From NCBI GenBank assembly GCA_905182755.1, contig CAJJCS010000002.1, positions 579,001 to 643,000 on the forward strand: 64,000 nucleotides of DNA, written 5' to 3'. Below, in pieces: positions 32,108-43,967 of this stretch. Each line of letters starts with the position of its first letter. The first letter of the stretch is position 1. The position numbers were made by a program, and so were the translations under genes. Origin of the DNA: Aequorivita sp. HC6-5. GTDB lineage: Bacteria; Bacteroidota; Bacteroidia; Flavobacteriales; Flavobacteriaceae. The notes beneath the pieces were generated by a model. That model was not told where the DNA came from and did not search any database. It worked only from the letters and a program-made list of their open reading frames with translations.

Positions 32108-33823
32108 TTATACTATATTTAAATCAGTACAAATAGCATTTATTTTATCTTCCAATAGTTCTGAAATATTTGACTGTTGTTTGTCTTGAACGCTAATATA
32201 AAATTTAATCTTAGGTTCTGTGCCACTTGGCCTAGCTGCTATTTTACTTCCATCTTGGGTGTAATATATCAGTACATTACTCTTAGGAATATCTAATGTA
32301 ACAGCCGTATTATTTACTACATCAAGCCTTGTGCTGGTGTTATAATCTTCGATGCTCACCACAGGGCTGCCTGCAATTTCTTTTAAAGGGTTTGTGCGCA
32401 AGTCTTTCATGATTTGCTCAATTTCTTGGGCACCTTTTTTCCCTTTTTTAACAAGTGAAACAAGATGTTCTTTATAGTACCCTACTTCTCTATAAATTGT
32501 GTCTAAATATTCAAACAGGGTGCGGGATTTCGCTTTTTGCTGAGCGGCAACCTCACAGGCTAATAAACTTGCAGTTACAGCATCTTTGTCTCTTACAAAG
32601 TCTCCAACCATAAAACCAAAACTCTCTTCTCCACCACCAATAAACTCTAACTCAGGAAAATCTTTTACCATTTTTGCAATCCACTTAAAACCTGTGAGTC
32701 CTTCTTTATAGGCTACTTCAAATTTAGCTGCAATTTTTGCTATCATTGGCGTTGAAACAATGGTAGAGGCAATAAATTGATTTCCTGTTATTTTACCAGC
32801 CTTTTTCCATTTTTCAAGCAAAAAATAGGTCTTTATGGCCATGGCCTGGTTTCCGTTAATAATTTCCATAGTGCCTTGGCTATTTCTAACTGCAATTCCT
32901 AATCTATCACAATCTGGATCTGTACCTATTACAATATCTGCATTGGTTTGCTCTGCAATCTCTATAGCCATTTTAAGCGCTTCTGGCTCTTCTGGATTTG
33001 GTGAGATTACCGTTGGGAAATCTCCATCGGGTGTTGCCTGTTGCGCTACTACATGCACATTTGTATACCCTGCTGCTTCCAAAACTCGTGGTATCATGGT
33101 AATAGAGGTACCGTGCAGTGCTGTAAAAACAATCTTTAGGTCTTTTTTGGCTGTATCAGCGGTGTTGTAACTTCCATTTTTAACAGCGGCCTGAGCAAAG
33201 GCATCATCTACCTCTTGGTCTATTTCTGTTATTAGGTCTTCCTTGGCATTAAAGAGAATATCACTATAGGCCAATGCGTTTATTTCTTTAATAATGGCGG
33301 TGTCTTGAGGGGGTACTAGCTGGCCTCCGTCTTGCCAGTATACTTTATACCCATTATATTCTGGAGGATTGTGTGAGGCAGTGAGTACAATACCACAATG
33401 ACAGTCTAAATATTTTACAGCAAAAGACAATTCTGGAGTAGGGCGCAAATCACTAAATAAAAACACCTCTATACCATTGGCAGAGAATACGTCTGCAACA
33501 ACCTTTGCAAGTTCTTTAGAGTTGTGTCTGCAATCAAAAGCAATAGCAACTTTTAAAACCTCTGACGGAAAACACTTTTTAAGATAATTACTTATTCCTT
33601 GTGTGTTTTTACCAAGGGTGTATTTGTTTATTCTATTATCACCAATACCCATGATACCGCGCATACCTCCTGTGCCAAAAGCAAGATTTTTGTAAAACGC
33701 GTCATCTAACCCTTGTTTGTCATTGGCTATAAGTTGCTTTATTTGCTCTTGTGTATGGGTATCAAAAGTAGGAGTAAGCCAAACATTTACGCGCTCTAAT
33801 AAGATAGGGTCTATGGTATTCAT
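32108..33823 (-). CDS. Phosphoglucomutase/phosphomannomutase (alpha-D-phosphohexomutase family)
   Basis: 571 residues, the size of PgcA-type phosphoglucomutases. The phosphoserine loop is LTASHNPPEYNGYK, the metal site GTDPDCDRLG, the sugar-binding loop GGGEESFGF and the phosphate-binding loop RPSGTEPKIK. It interconverts glucose-1-phosphate and glucose-6-phosphate (or the mannose pair). The gene is intact and precedes the ABC transporter on the same strand. Confidence 0.92.
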   Translation of the reverse strand: MNTIDPILLERVNVWLTPTFDTHTQEQIKQLIANDKQGLDDAFYKNLAFGTGGMRGIMGIGDNRINKYTLGKNTQGISNYLKKCFPSEVLKVAIAFDCRHNSKELAKVVADVFSANGIEVFLFSDLRPTPELSFAVKYLDCHCGIVLTASHNPPEYNGYKVYWQDGGQLVPPQDTAIIKEINALAYSDILFNAKEDLITEIDQEVDDAFAQAAVKNGSYNTADTAKKDLKIVFTALHGTSITMIPRVLEAAGYTNVHVVAQQATPDGDFPTVISPNPEEPEALKMAIEIAEQTNADIVIGTDPDCDRLGIAVRNSQGTMEIINGNQAMAIKTYFLLEKWKKAGKITGNQFIASTIVSTPMIAKIAAKFEVAYKEGLTGFKWIAKMVKDFPELEFIGGGEESFGFMVGDFVRDKDAVTASLLACEVAAQQKAKSRTLFEYLDTIYREVGYYKEHLVSLVKKGKKGAQEIEQIMKDLRTNPLKEIAGSPVVSIEDYNTSTRLDVVNNTAVTLDIPKSNVLIYYTQDGSKIAARPSGTEPKIKFYISVQDKQQSNISELLEDKINAICTDLNIV

Positions 33824-33930
33824 TAAGGGTTGTTTATATGCAAAAATAGCTAATTTTACTACAGTACTGAAGTGAGATTTTTACAAATTTTATAGATAGG
33901 AAGTTTAGAGTTTGTGTAAGATGTATCTAC

Positions 33931-34873
33931 TTATAACGTGTTTTTAATAGAATAGTTGCTGTTTTCTTTTTTGGAGCGTAAGAGTAACTCTCCTAAAAAG
34001 CCAGCAAGAAAAAGCTGAGAACCTATAATCATTGCAGTTAAGGCAATGTAAAATTGTGGTCTCTGGGTGATAAGAGTGCCCCTTGGATTGATAAACAACT
34101 TATCAACTCCTAGGTAAAAAGCAAATAAAAACCCAATGGTTAGCATAAAAGCACCCAAAGCACCAAATAAGTGCATAGGCCTTCTGCCAAATCTAGAAAA
34201 GAACCAAAGGGTAAGTAGGTCTAAAAACCCGTGAGTGAAACGGTCTACACCAAATTTTGTGCTACCATATTTACGAGCTTGGTGTTGTACAATTTTTTCT
34301 CCAATCTTGGTAAAGCCAGCATTACTTGCCAAAACAGGAATGTACCGATGCATTTCTCCGGTTACCTCTATGGTTTTTAATTACATTTTTGTGGTAGGCT
34401 TTAAGCCCGCAATTAAAATCATTTAATTGAACACCAGAGGTCTTTCTTGCCGCCCAGTTAAATATTTTGGATGGAAAATTTTTAAATATCTTAGAATCAT
34501 ACCTCACTTTTTTCCAACCAGAAACCAAATCATACCCTTGATTACAAATCATGTTATAAAGCTCAGGTATTTCTTCTGGATTATCCTGCAAATCTGCATC
34601 CATGGTGATAACCACATCGCCTTGAGCCATTGCAAAACCTGCATGTAAGGCCTGAGATTTACCAAAGTTTCTTAAAAACTGTATGGCTTTTATTTGGGAA
34701 TGCTGTTTGTGTAGAGAGTCAATAATAGACCAAGATGTGTCTGTAGAGCCGTCATCTATAAAGATTACCTCATAGCTAAAGCTGTTGGCTTGCATCACTT
34801 TTGCAATCCAGAGGTATAGTTCTTTAATAGATTCCTCTTCATTTAAAAGAGGTATGACTACAGATATATTCAT
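33931..34873 (-). CDS. GT2 family membrane glycosyltransferase (polyprenyl-phosphate type)
   Basis: The catalytic GT-A domain has VVIPLLNEEESI, FIDDGSTDTSW, the DxD MDADLQDNPE, and GMK-like region NCGLKAYH. Two C-terminal membrane helices follow (MHLFGALGAFMLTIGFLFAF and IALTAMIIGSQLFLAGFL). One extra A in a run near 34375 breaks the frame before EVTGEMHRYIPVLA. The repaired length is 313 residues, as for DPM1/GtrB-like transferases that charge undecaprenyl phosphate with a sugar. Three bases separate it from the upstream DUF4199 gene. Confidence 0.88.
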
Positions 34874-34876
34874 GGG

Positions 34877-35420
34877 TTAGTCTATGGCGTTTGGATCTGC
34901 TTTTTTGAATATTAAACCGATAAGTAATCCAATAACTGCTTGAACTACTAATACACCAACATAATTTTTCATTTGATTTACCATTGAAAAATTATTTTCT
35001 TGTCTCATTTCACTTAGGGTCTCTTCTATTATTTCTGTTGGAGTGTCAAATCGTTCCATAAACCCACGAGTCATCTCAATACTTTCTTCTTGAAGGTATG
35101 CAGCAAGTTCTGTGTCAATAATAGAAAATATTAATATTCCAATAGCGGTGCTAATTAAAAGGCCTATAGCTTGTGTAATGAAGTATGCAGTGAATGCTTG
35201 TTTAAAAGTCATGATACCTCCAAGTATATCTTTTGCTTTACCAGTGGATACTATTCCAGCACCAACACAAATAATAAGAGTCGAAATACCTACCCAAGCA
35301 GAAAGAAATAATTCCTGGTTTAAGGCATACATTAATACCGTTGAAATTGCTAAAAGTTTCTCCAAGAACTAAACCGTATTGGATAGCACTTTCTTTTACT
35401 GTAACATTTGATTCAGACAT
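34877..35420 (-). CDS. DUF4199 family membrane protein
   Basis: Start ATG at 35420 (MSESNVTVKESAIQYG) with one extra base near 35357 before KLLAISTVLMYAL. About 180 residues with four membrane helices (around LSAWVGISTLIICVGAGIV, FITQAIGLLISTAIGILIFS and YVGVLVVQAVIGLLIGLIF). Members of this family commonly precede a GT2 gene in Flavobacteriia, as here. Function is unknown. Confidence 0.75.
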
Positions 35421-35541
35421 TTTTTTATTATTTTGATTATATAAGTTAGTAAACAAATGTAGTAAAATGTTACAAAACAATCTGCTGAACACACAGGTAT
35501 GCTGTTTTTAATTTTCTAGCTCTTTTTTTGAGCTAACATTT

Positions 35542-35576
35542 CAAAAAAAAAATCACGCTATTTGCATAGCGTGATT
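35542..35576 (-). terminator. Terminator of the acyl-CoA synthetase gene
   Basis: AATCACGCTAT (35551-35561) pairs with ATAGCGTGATT (35566-35576) around TTGC. On the minus strand a run of nine T follows the stem, correct for the gene that ends at 35600. Confidence 0.9.
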
Positions 35577-35599
35577 TATTGTACAAACGTGTACCTGTA

Positions 35600-37381
35600 T
35601 TAAGAACGCCCATAGAGCTTCTCATAAAGGTCTTTGTACATTTCCTTGATTACTTTACGTTTTGATTTCATGGTAGGGGTAAGGTGTCCTGCCTCAATGC
35701 TCCATACATCTGGAGTTAGTTGGAAGGTTTTTACTTTTTCCCAATTTCCAAAACCTTCGTTATGAAAGTCAATTTCCTGTTGTATACGGCTAATTAGTTT
35801 CTCGTCCTTACAAGCGATGGCAGTGTCTTGAGAAATATCATTTCCTTTTATAGAACTCCACTGCTTTATCCACTCCCAGTTTGGCTGTATAAGCGCAGCT
35901 GGCATTTTCTCTCCATCACCCACTACAAGAATTTGCTCAATAAATGAAGACTGCTTCATGGCATTTTCTATTAATTGAGGTGCTACATATTTACCACCAC
36001 TGGTTTTAAACATAGATTTTTTACGGTCGGTTATTTTTAAGAAACCGTCACTATCTATTTCTCCAATATCTCCAGTATGGAAGTATCCATTTTTAAGTAC
36101 TTCTGCAGTTTGCTCTGGATCTTTGTAGTACCCTTGCATTACTTGAGGCCCCTTTATCAATATTTCTCCATCTTCAGCAATTTTAACTTCTGTGTCTGGT
36201 AATGCCTTACCAACACTTCCAATTCTAAAACCACCATTACGCAAATCATTTACAGTAACCACTGGAGAGGTCTCTGTAAGTCCATAGCCTTCCATAACAG
36301 GGCATCCTGCCGCATTAAACACTCTTGCAAGTCTAGGTTGTAATGCTGCAGACCCAGATGCAATAGCTTTTAAATTTCCACCAAGGGCTTCTTGCCACTT
36401 ACTGAAAATTAATTTGCGTGCTACTTTTAGCTTTGTTTCATAGACCCAACCATTTTGACCATAAGGTTCCCATTGTAGCCCAAGATCAACGGCCCAAAAG
36501 AATAATTTCTTTTTAACTCCGGTTAAATCTGCTCCTTTGGCAATAATTTTATCGTATACTTTTTCAAGTAAACGCGGCACAGCGGTCATTACCTCTGGAT
36601 GAATTTCTTTTAGGTTATCACTAATGGTTTCTAAACTTTCAGCAAAATGAATACTTACACCACAATATTGGTACATGTACAACAGCATGCGCTCGTATAT
36701 ATGACATACAGGTAAAAAACTCAGCGCCTTGGATTTACCCATTTCTATAGGTAATCTCCCTTTACTGTGCTTTGCGTTACAGGCAATGTTTTTATGGCTT
36801 AGCATCACCCCTTTTGGCCTTCCGGTAGTTCCAGAGGTATATATAAGTGTTGCTAAATCATCTTCATGTACTGCATCCATGCGTTTTTGCACTTCTTGCT
36901 GCAAATCTTGATTATCATTACCAAGGGTAATAACCTCTTGCCAAGAATCACAACCATCAATATCTTCAAAGCTATAGACTCCCAAAAGTGAAGGAACATT
37001 TGCTTTTATTTTATTTATTTTATCTAGTATCTCTTTACAAGAAACAAATACATATTTAGATTCTGAGTGGTTAAGAACATACTCATAGTCTTGCTCAGAT
37101 ATGGTAGGGTAAATAGGTACATCTTGTGCACCTGTTTGTAGTATTCCAATGTCACAGATATTCCACTGGGTTCTATTTGTCATAGAAATAATGGCTACTT
37201 TGTCATTGGCTTTTACCCCTAGTTTAATCAAACCACGGCTAATAGCATTGGCTTGGTCTATATATTGTTGGGTGGATGTTTTAACCCACGTTCCATTTAC
37301 TTTACTAACTAGTGCAGCCTCTTGAGGATAGTTTTCTAATTGGTAGTATGGAAAGTCAAAAAGTCTTTTTACTTCTGTCAT
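35600..37381 (-). CDS. Long-chain fatty acid-CoA ligase (AMP-dependent synthetase)
   Basis: 593 residues with the ATP loop LIYTSGTTGRPKGVMLSH, the adenylate motif GYGLTETSP and the hinge YFHTGDIGEIDSDGFLKITDRKK. It activates fatty acids as acyl-AMP and then acyl-CoA at the cytoplasmic membrane face. The gene is intact and monocistronic, with its own terminator. Confidence 0.92.
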   Translation of the reverse strand: MTEVKRLFDFPYYQLENYPQEAALVSKVNGTWVKTSTQQYIDQANAISRGLIKLGVKANDKVAIISMTNRTQWNICDIGILQTGAQDVPIYPTISEQDYEYVLNHSESKYVFVSCKEILDKINKIKANVPSLLGVYSFEDIDGCDSWQEVITLGNDNQDLQQEVQKRMDAVHEDDLATLIYTSGTTGRPKGVMLSHKNIACNAKHSKGRLPIEMGKSKALSFLPVCHIYERMLLYMYQYCGVSIHFAESLETISDNLKEIHPEVMTAVPRLLEKVYDKIIAKGADLTGVKKKLFFWAVDLGLQWEPYGQNGWVYETKLKVARKLIFSKWQEALGGNLKAIASGSAALQPRLARVFNAAGCPVMEGYGLTETSPVVTVNDLRNGGFRIGSVGKALPDTEVKIAEDGEILIKGPQVMQGYYKDPEQTAEVLKNGYFHTGDIGEIDSDGFLKITDRKKSMFKTSGGKYVAPQLIENAMKQSSFIEQILVVGDGEKMPAALIQPNWEWIKQWSSIKGNDISQDTAIACKDEKLISRIQQEIDFHNEGFGNWEKVKTFQLTPDVWSIEAGHLTPTMKSKRKVIKEMYKDLYEKLYGRS

Positions 37382-37460
37382 ATCGATATAAATTGTGTGA
37401 ATGCAAAATAGCGAAAAATATTGATTTTAAATAACTTGAAGAATTAAATCCAAAACGCAC

Positions 37461-37499
37461 AAAAAAATGTCACATCAGTGTACCGATATGACATTTTTT
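37461..37499 (-). terminator. Terminator of the M14 carboxypeptidase gene
   Basis: AAAAAAATGTCA (37461-37472) and TGACATTTTTT (37489-37499) form an 11-bp stem with a large, partly paired loop. It lies 19 bases past the stop of the minus-strand gene. Confidence 0.75.
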
Positions 37500-37517
37500 A
37501 TAACCTTTTGGGTGTGC

Positions 37518-39917
37518 CTATTGTTTTATTATCTTAAATGTTTGTAGCGTCTGTTTTTGAGATAGTTTTAAAATGTATAAACCAGGTGCAAGATCACTGT
37601 AATCTAATGAATGATTTGCAGATGCCTTACTGGTTTTTATAAGTTTACCATCCATAGCGTATATAGCGGCAGTATAGTCTGGTAGGTTTGTTGTAATATG
37701 TAATATGTCTTTAACTGGGTTTGGATAGATACCAAACTGATATTGCTGGATATCTTCTGAGGAAAGCACATCTTCATTTAGGGTGTTAAATGTTAAATCA
37801 TCAAAGTAAAACCCGTCTCCTTCTACATTATTATCTGACCTAAAAATAAAACGCGCACGTATAGTTTGTCCAATATAATCACTCAAGTCTATTTGTTCTT
37901 GTACCCAATTATTTTGTGTCCCATCATACAGGGGTTGACCCTCTGGTTGGTCATCACTTCCTGCATTGGTGTACAATCCGCATTGTGATATCCAAGTATT
38001 ACCACCGTTTGTAGAAATTTGGAACTGCGCATAATCATAGTTGTTTTCTATGTCAAACTTGGTCCAAAAGGTGACATTAGCTCCAATAGCATCAGATAGG
38101 TCAATGGTGTTGTTTAATACTATAGATTTATTGGCGTTATCATTATAATCTCCATTTGGAGATTCAGTAATACTTCTTGGCGCAGAAACAAAAGTTTGCG
38201 TTGTAGTAGCCCATCCATTATTAGAGTAGTTTGAGGTAGAGGAGGCATCATCTTCAAAAATAGTGGTAAGACTTCCAAATATTTTTGTAACTAAAAGTGA
38301 TCTGTTGTACGTTCCATTATTAACAACTAACTCATAGACAATAAGATCTCCACTACTTACAGCGCCGCTAAGGCTGTATTGTATGTTTCCGTCTTGTGTT
38401 TCTAAAAGCTCAAGACCATTAAAGCTTACAGCATCTCCCGCAGCATCAATATTGTCTGAAATAGGATTTAGTGAAACACTAAAGTTTCCATCACCAGATA
38501 AACCAAATCTTTTTATTTCAAAAGGAGCATCTATCATAGGGCTAGTTCCTGTATAGATAGCGCCTGTATCTTTTAAGGAGGCAAAATTGTTGATCATTTT
38601 TGCGGCCGTTACATTATGATACATCATAGATTTAGCAATAGGCTCGATTTGGTTGGAAGGAGGCCAAAATTCAGGACCAATTTCTGGAGTATATGCAAAT
38701 ATTTTATCATGGGTGCCAACGGTTCCGTACATAAAGTCATCACTGTCTCCAGCGGCAGCATACAGCTCTGCCGAGAGTATGTTGTTGTATCCGTTTTGTG
38801 AGACTAATTCGGCTCCTAAATTATCAAGTAATTCTTCATCAACAGATGGCGTGTTTTCTATGTATCCATATGGGCGAAGTAGTAATTCACCATAGCTATG
38901 GTTGTTAAAGGCCATGATAAAATTATGCTGCTCTACAAACCATTTCATGGCTTGGTTTTCTACCTCACTAAAGGGCCCTGAACCTCTATAGACTTGGCTA
39001 TCTGGATTTCCAGATGATCCTTCGCCGCCCCACATACCATTGCCAGAGTTTCCATCAATAAAATATTCATAGTTTCTATTGTTATCTACTCCAAAGGTTC
39101 CATTTCCATTGTTTCTTCTGTTTTTTCTCCAAAAGCCACCTCCATTTGGATTGGTCTTTTCGTTATATAAATAACCATCAGGGTTTACAACAGGAACAAA
39201 ATAAAGTTCGGTATTATCAACAATGCTCTGAATCTCTGGGTCTGTCTCATAATTCTCTAGCAAATACCACATGTAAAAAATTAGCTGATGTAAAGACATT
39301 GGCTCACGGGCATGGTGTATAGCCGTGTATAATATCTGTGGTTCTTGTTCTGAAGCATCTGGGTTGTCACTAATTTTAACCCATTTAATGCCATTTCCGC
39401 CAATAGATGGAGTTACAGAGTTGTCTGGCTGTCCTTGGGTTAAGAAATTACTAATGTTTGCCTTTGTAGTAATTAAATTAGGATATAGTGCCTTCATCTG
39501 GTCTAACTCATCTAACACCTCTTGGTATGTAAAGTAACCACCCATAGATCCTGCTGGATCATTGAAGTGCACTGGAGTTTGATAAGTTTCAGTACTATCT
39601 CCACAATCTAGATTTATAAGGGGCGCTTGAAGATTATTTTGAGTTAAAAAATGTTGTTCAAGGTCATCTATTAAGATGTCAAACTTAAAACCATTATCAC
39701 GAGCAATAGTAAGCTCTGTAGTTGAAAAGTCTGAAATAATAAAATATCCTTTTTTATGTTTCCCATGATCTACGGCCACACCCAAACTCTCTAATTGGGA
39801 GAGTTGTTGCGAGTCTGAATAGTAAATTTTTGCGCGCTGAAATTTTTCTTCAAAAGATTGAGAAAAACAAGTAAGTGTAATACATACTAATAAAAATGTA
39901 AGTAAGGTATATTTCAT
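37518..39917 (-). CDS. Secreted M14 zinc carboxypeptidase with T9SS sorting domain
   Basis: 799 residues with signal peptide (MKYTLLTFLLVCITLTCFSQ). The M14 domain shows the zinc motif HHAREP (H202 and E205), PVVNPDGYLYNE, the NRNYEY substrate motif, FNNHSYGELLLRPYGY with the third zinc histidine, and YTPEIGPEFWPP with the catalytic glutamate. A jelly-roll-like domain of about 160 residues (DGFYFDDLTFN) and a type IX sorting domain (GIYPNPVKDILHITT to FKIIKQ) follow. The protein is probably extracellular and trims peptides. Confidence 0.93.
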   Translation of the reverse strand: MKYTLLTFLLVCITLTCFSQSFEEKFQRAKIYYSDSQQLSQLESLGVAVDHGKHKKGYFIISDFSTTELTIARDNGFKFDILIDDLEQHFLTQNNLQAPLINLDCGDSTETYQTPVHFNDPAGSMGGYFTYQEVLDELDQMKALYPNLITTKANISNFLTQGQPDNSVTPSIGGNGIKWVKISDNPDASEQEPQILYTAIHHAREPMSLHQLIFYMWYLLENYETDPEIQSIVDNTELYFVPVVNPDGYLYNEKTNPNGGGFWRKNRRNNGNGTFGVDNNRNYEYFIDGNSGNGMWGGEGSSGNPDSQVYRGSGPFSEVENQAMKWFVEQHNFIMAFNNHSYGELLLRPYGYIENTPSVDEELLDNLGAELVSQNGYNNILSAELYAAAGDSDDFMYGTVGTHDKIFAYTPEIGPEFWPPSNQIEPIAKSMMYHNVTAAKMINNFASLKDTGAIYTGTSPMIDAPFEIKRFGLSGDGNFSVSLNPISDNIDAAGDAVSFNGLELLETQDGNIQYSLSGAVSSGDLIVYELVVNNGTYNRSLLVTKIFGSLTTIFEDDASSTSNYSNNGWATTTQTFVSAPRSITESPNGDYNDNANKSIVLNNTIDLSDAIGANVTFWTKFDIENNYDYAQFQISTNGGNTWISQCGLYTNAGSDDQPEGQPLYDGTQNNWVQEQIDLSDYIGQTIRARFIFRSDNNVEGDGFYFDDLTFNTLNEDVLSSEDIQQYQFGIYPNPVKDILHITTNLPDYTAAIYAMDGKLIKTSKASANHSLDYSDLAPGLYILKLSQKQTLQTFKIIKQ

Positions 39918-40014
39918 TTTTTAATAAATTCTAGTGTATAGCAAATCAATAAATACCAAAGGTATGGTTACTATGCACTTTAAGAGTGTTAAATATGAAT
40001 TAAAAGTGAGAAAA

Positions 40015-43000
40015 TTAATTTATCTCAAGCCATTTTCTTGCATTCACAAAAGCTTCTAACCAAGGACTAACCTCATCATTAGTATTTTTTGGGTAATGTC
40101 CCCAATTCCAAGGAAAAGTAGATCGCTCTAGATGTGGCATCATAACAAGATGTCTTCCAGAGGCGTCTGTCATCATTGCAGTGTTGTAATCGCTCCCGTT
40201 TGGATTTGCTGGAAATGTGTCATAACCATATTTACCCACAATATTATAATTGCTTTCTTGTTTAGGGAATGAAAACTTCCCTTCTCCATGAGCGGCCCAT
40301 ATACCAAGGGTACTTCCAGCAAGGCTAGAAAGCATTACAGAGTTATTTTCTTGAATAGTTACAGAGGTAAAATTACATTCAAACTTTCCGCTATCGTTAT
40401 GTAACATTTTTGGTTTTTCTGTATCATTAGGGTTTAATAGTCCTAGTTCTATAAATAATTGACATCCATTACAAACCCCTAGAGAAAGGGTGTCGTCTTT
40501 ATGGAAAAAGTTTTTCAATGCTGTGTTTGCTTTTTCATTGTACAAAAACGCACCTGCCCATCCCTTTGCGCTTCCTAGTACATCACTGTTTGAGAAACCG
40601 CCTACAGCTGCAATAAACTTAATATCATCTAGTGTTTCTCTTCCTGAGATTAAATCTGTCATGTGGACATCTTTCACATCAAAACCAGCCAGATACATTG
40701 CATTTGCCATTTCTCGCTCGCTGTTGCTTCCTTTTTCTCTAATAATAGCAGCTTTGATACGTTTTTTAGAGCTGTCTATTACAGGTTTTTTTCCGTTAAA
40801 ATTTTTCGGGAATGTAAACTCTAGCGGCTGATTTTTATAGTTTTCAAAACGTGGTACTGCCATATTTCCGCTCTGCTTTACATCCAGTAGGTGAGAGGTC
40901 TTATACCAAGTGTCTCTCATCTGCACGATATCAAAACAAACCTGATCCTTATAGTTGGTAAGAGATAACTCTTCTTTGTTTGAGACCGTTCCTATTTTGA
41001 CAAAATCTATATTATTTTCTAGTAAAGTGTTCTCGAAAGTAGATGATCATGTGATGCTTGAATTACTATACCGCAATTCTCTGAAAATAAAACCTTTACA
41101 GTGTCTTTTTCTTTAAGGTTAGATAGGTTTAAAGTAGCTCCTAAGTTACTATCTGCAAAGCACATTTCTAACAGGGTAGTAATAAGTCCTCCAGAGGCAA
41201 CGTCATGTCCTGCCGCAATTTGGTCTTCCAAAATAAGACCTTGAATGGTGTTAAAAACAGTAGCCACATAAGAGGCATTTTTTACTGTTGGAGCTTCATT
41301 TCCAACACTATTTAAAACTTGACCAAAAGAGGATCCTCCCAGTTTAAAATTGTCTTGGCTTATGTTTATGTAATAGATACTTCCTTTGTCTTTTTGTAAT
41401 ACAGGTTCTACAACTTTTTTAATATCCTTACAATGTCCAGCTGCTGTTATAATTACAGTTCCTGGAGAAATTACTTCCTCGTTTTTATATTTCTGCTTCA
41501 TAGAAAGAGAATCCTTTCCAGTTGGCACATTAATGCCAAGGGCAATACTAAAATCACTAATTGCTTCAACGGCTTTATAAAGGCGCGCATCCTCTCCGGG
41601 ATTATTACACGGCCACATCCAATTGGCAGATAAAGAAATACTCTTTAATCCTTTGTCTAGGGGCGCCCAAATAATATTGGTTAAAGATTCTGTTATAGAA
41701 TTTCTAGATCCTGCTACTGGGTCTATAAGTCCAGAGATAGGGGAGTGTCCAATGCTGGTTGCAACACCTTGTTTACCCATATAATCTAGCGCCATCACAC
41801 CACAGTTGTTAAGTGGTAATTGTAAAGGCCCGGCGCATTGTTGTTTTGCTACCTTACCCGTAACACAGCGGTCTACTTTGTTGGTTAACCAGTCTTTACA
41901 ACCTACAGCCTCAAGGCTTAATACCTCACAGGTGTATTTTTTAATTTCTGAAACATCGTAACTCGCAAAGGTATACTCTCTATTTATAGTGGTATCTGTC
42001 ATGATTGTTTCTGGAGAGCTTCCAAACATATCACTTAAAGCAAAATCCATAGGTTTTTCTCCAGATGTTTTGCTCTCAAAAGTAAATTGATGATCTGCGG
42101 TAACTTCACCAACCCGGTACATTGGAGATCGCTCTCTATCTGCAACGCGTTGCAGGGTATCCATATCTTTTTTGCCAATAACAAGACCCATGCGTTCTTG
42201 AGATTCGTTTCCTATAATCTCTTTAGCAGAAAGTGTTGGGTCTCCAACAGGAAGCGCATCTATATTTATTATTCCTCCTGTATCTTCTACCAGCTCGCTA
42301 AGGCAGTTGAGGTGCCCTCCTGCGCCATGATCATGAATAGATACAATAGGATTTATATCACTCTCTACCATGCCTCTTACAGCGTTAGCAGCGCGTTTTT
42401 GCATTTCTGGATTAGACCTCTGTATGGCATTTAACTCAATACCACTAGAGAAGGCACCCGTGTCTGCGCTAGATACTGCTGCGCCTCCCATACCGATGCG
42501 GTAATTTTCTCCGCCAAGAATCACGATCTGGTCTCCTTGTTGAGGTGTATCTTTTAGGGCTTGTTCTGCTTTACCATACCCAATTCCTCCAGCCATCATA
42601 ATAACTTTGTCAAAACCTAGCTTTCTGGCGTGTTCTTCGTGCTCAAAGGTGAGTACAGATCCTGTAATTAATGGTTGGCCAAATTTGTTTCCAAAATCAC
42701 TAGCTCCATTACTTGCTTTAATTAAAATATCAAGCGGAGTTTGGTACAACCAATCTCTCTCTTCCATGGCTTGCTCCCAGGGGCGATTTTTTTCTAATCT
42801 TGAGTAAGATGTCATATATACTGCACTGCCTGCTAAGGGTAATGACCCTTTTCCTCCAGCCAATCTATCTCTAATTTCTCCACCACTTCCTGTTGCTGCT
42901 CCGTTAAAGGGCTCTACCGTAGTTGGGAAATTGTGTGTTTCTGCTTTTATTGAAATAACACTATTAAAATCTTTGTTTTGATAGTAGTCTGGTTTGTCTG

Positions 43001-43679
43001 CACTCTTTGGAGCAAACTGGGTTACTACAGGGCCATTTACAAAAGCAACATTGTCTTTGTAGGCAGATACAATTTCGTTGGGGTTTTCTTTGGAAGTTTT
43101 TTTAATTAACTTGAATAAAGAAGAGGGCATTTTCTCTCCATCTATAATAAACGTGCCATTAAATATTTTGTGTCTACAATGCTCGCTATTGGCTTGGCTA
43201 AAACCAAATACTTCAGAGTCTGTGAGTTTTCTGCCAAGCTTAATTGCAAGGGTGTCTAGGTATGCAACTTCTTCCTTGTTTAAAGCCAATCCTTCAGATT
43301 CATTATAGGCAGCAATATCATGAATATCTTTTATAGCCTCTGGCATTGCAGATACATCAAAAATAGTTTGGTCTAACAAGGGAAATTTTTGCAATAACAT
43401 TGGGTCAAAATCACTTGTAGTTTCAGCAGAAGGTACAAACTCTTCAATCCTAATAATTCCTTCAACACCCATGTTTTGTGTTATTTCAACAGCATTTGTG
43501 CTCCATGGTGTAATCATAGCAGCTCTGGGGCCAATAAAAAAATCCGCGATTGCGGACTGCTTTATTTGTGGTGTATTGCCAAAAAGCCATTGCAGTTTTT
43601 GGTTGTTTTGTTTTGAAATTTCTGCGGTTGTCTGGACAGCAAATACTTTGGTTGTAACATCTCCAAAAAAGTGAATCAT
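40015..43679 (-). CDS. purL: Phosphoribosylformylglycinamidine synthase
   Basis: Large single-chain FGAM synthase of purine synthesis, about 1,221 residues after repair. It starts MIHFFGDVTTKVFAVQ. The synthase part contains KAETHNFPTTVEPFNGAATGSGGEIRD and HDHGAGGHLNC. The C-terminal glutaminase domain has the cysteine loop LSLGVCNGCQLF and WAAHGEGKFSF. One base is missing near 41036 (an A run on the + strand) between HDHLL and ENTLLENNIDFVK. Loss of the glutaminase by mutation is unlikely, so this is probably a sequencing gap. Confidence 0.93.
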
Positions 43680-43967
43680 TCTTGATAGGATTTCAATGGT
43701 TTTTAAAGTGTAAAGGTAGTTTTTTTTCTGAAATTTTTTAATAGAAATTAACCGATTTGGTCAAGGTTATGAGAAACTTTTTAACAGCTTTTATCCTCAT
43801 AATATAAGCCTGTGAGATTATTGTGAGTTGTTTTATTAGTGCGCAGGCTCATCTCTAAGTATCTTGCAGTAAATATCTCTTAAAATTGAGTTAAGTATGT
43901 ATTTTAATACTACAAAGTTTAACCTTTAAGAGTTATATTGCAAAAAAAATAATTTAAAATTAAAGTT
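43680..43967. other. Divergent intergenic region
   Basis: 288 AT-rich bases between purL (-) and the T9SS protein gene (+). It must carry both promoters. I see no strong hairpin and no full TAnnTTTG box. Confidence 0.3.
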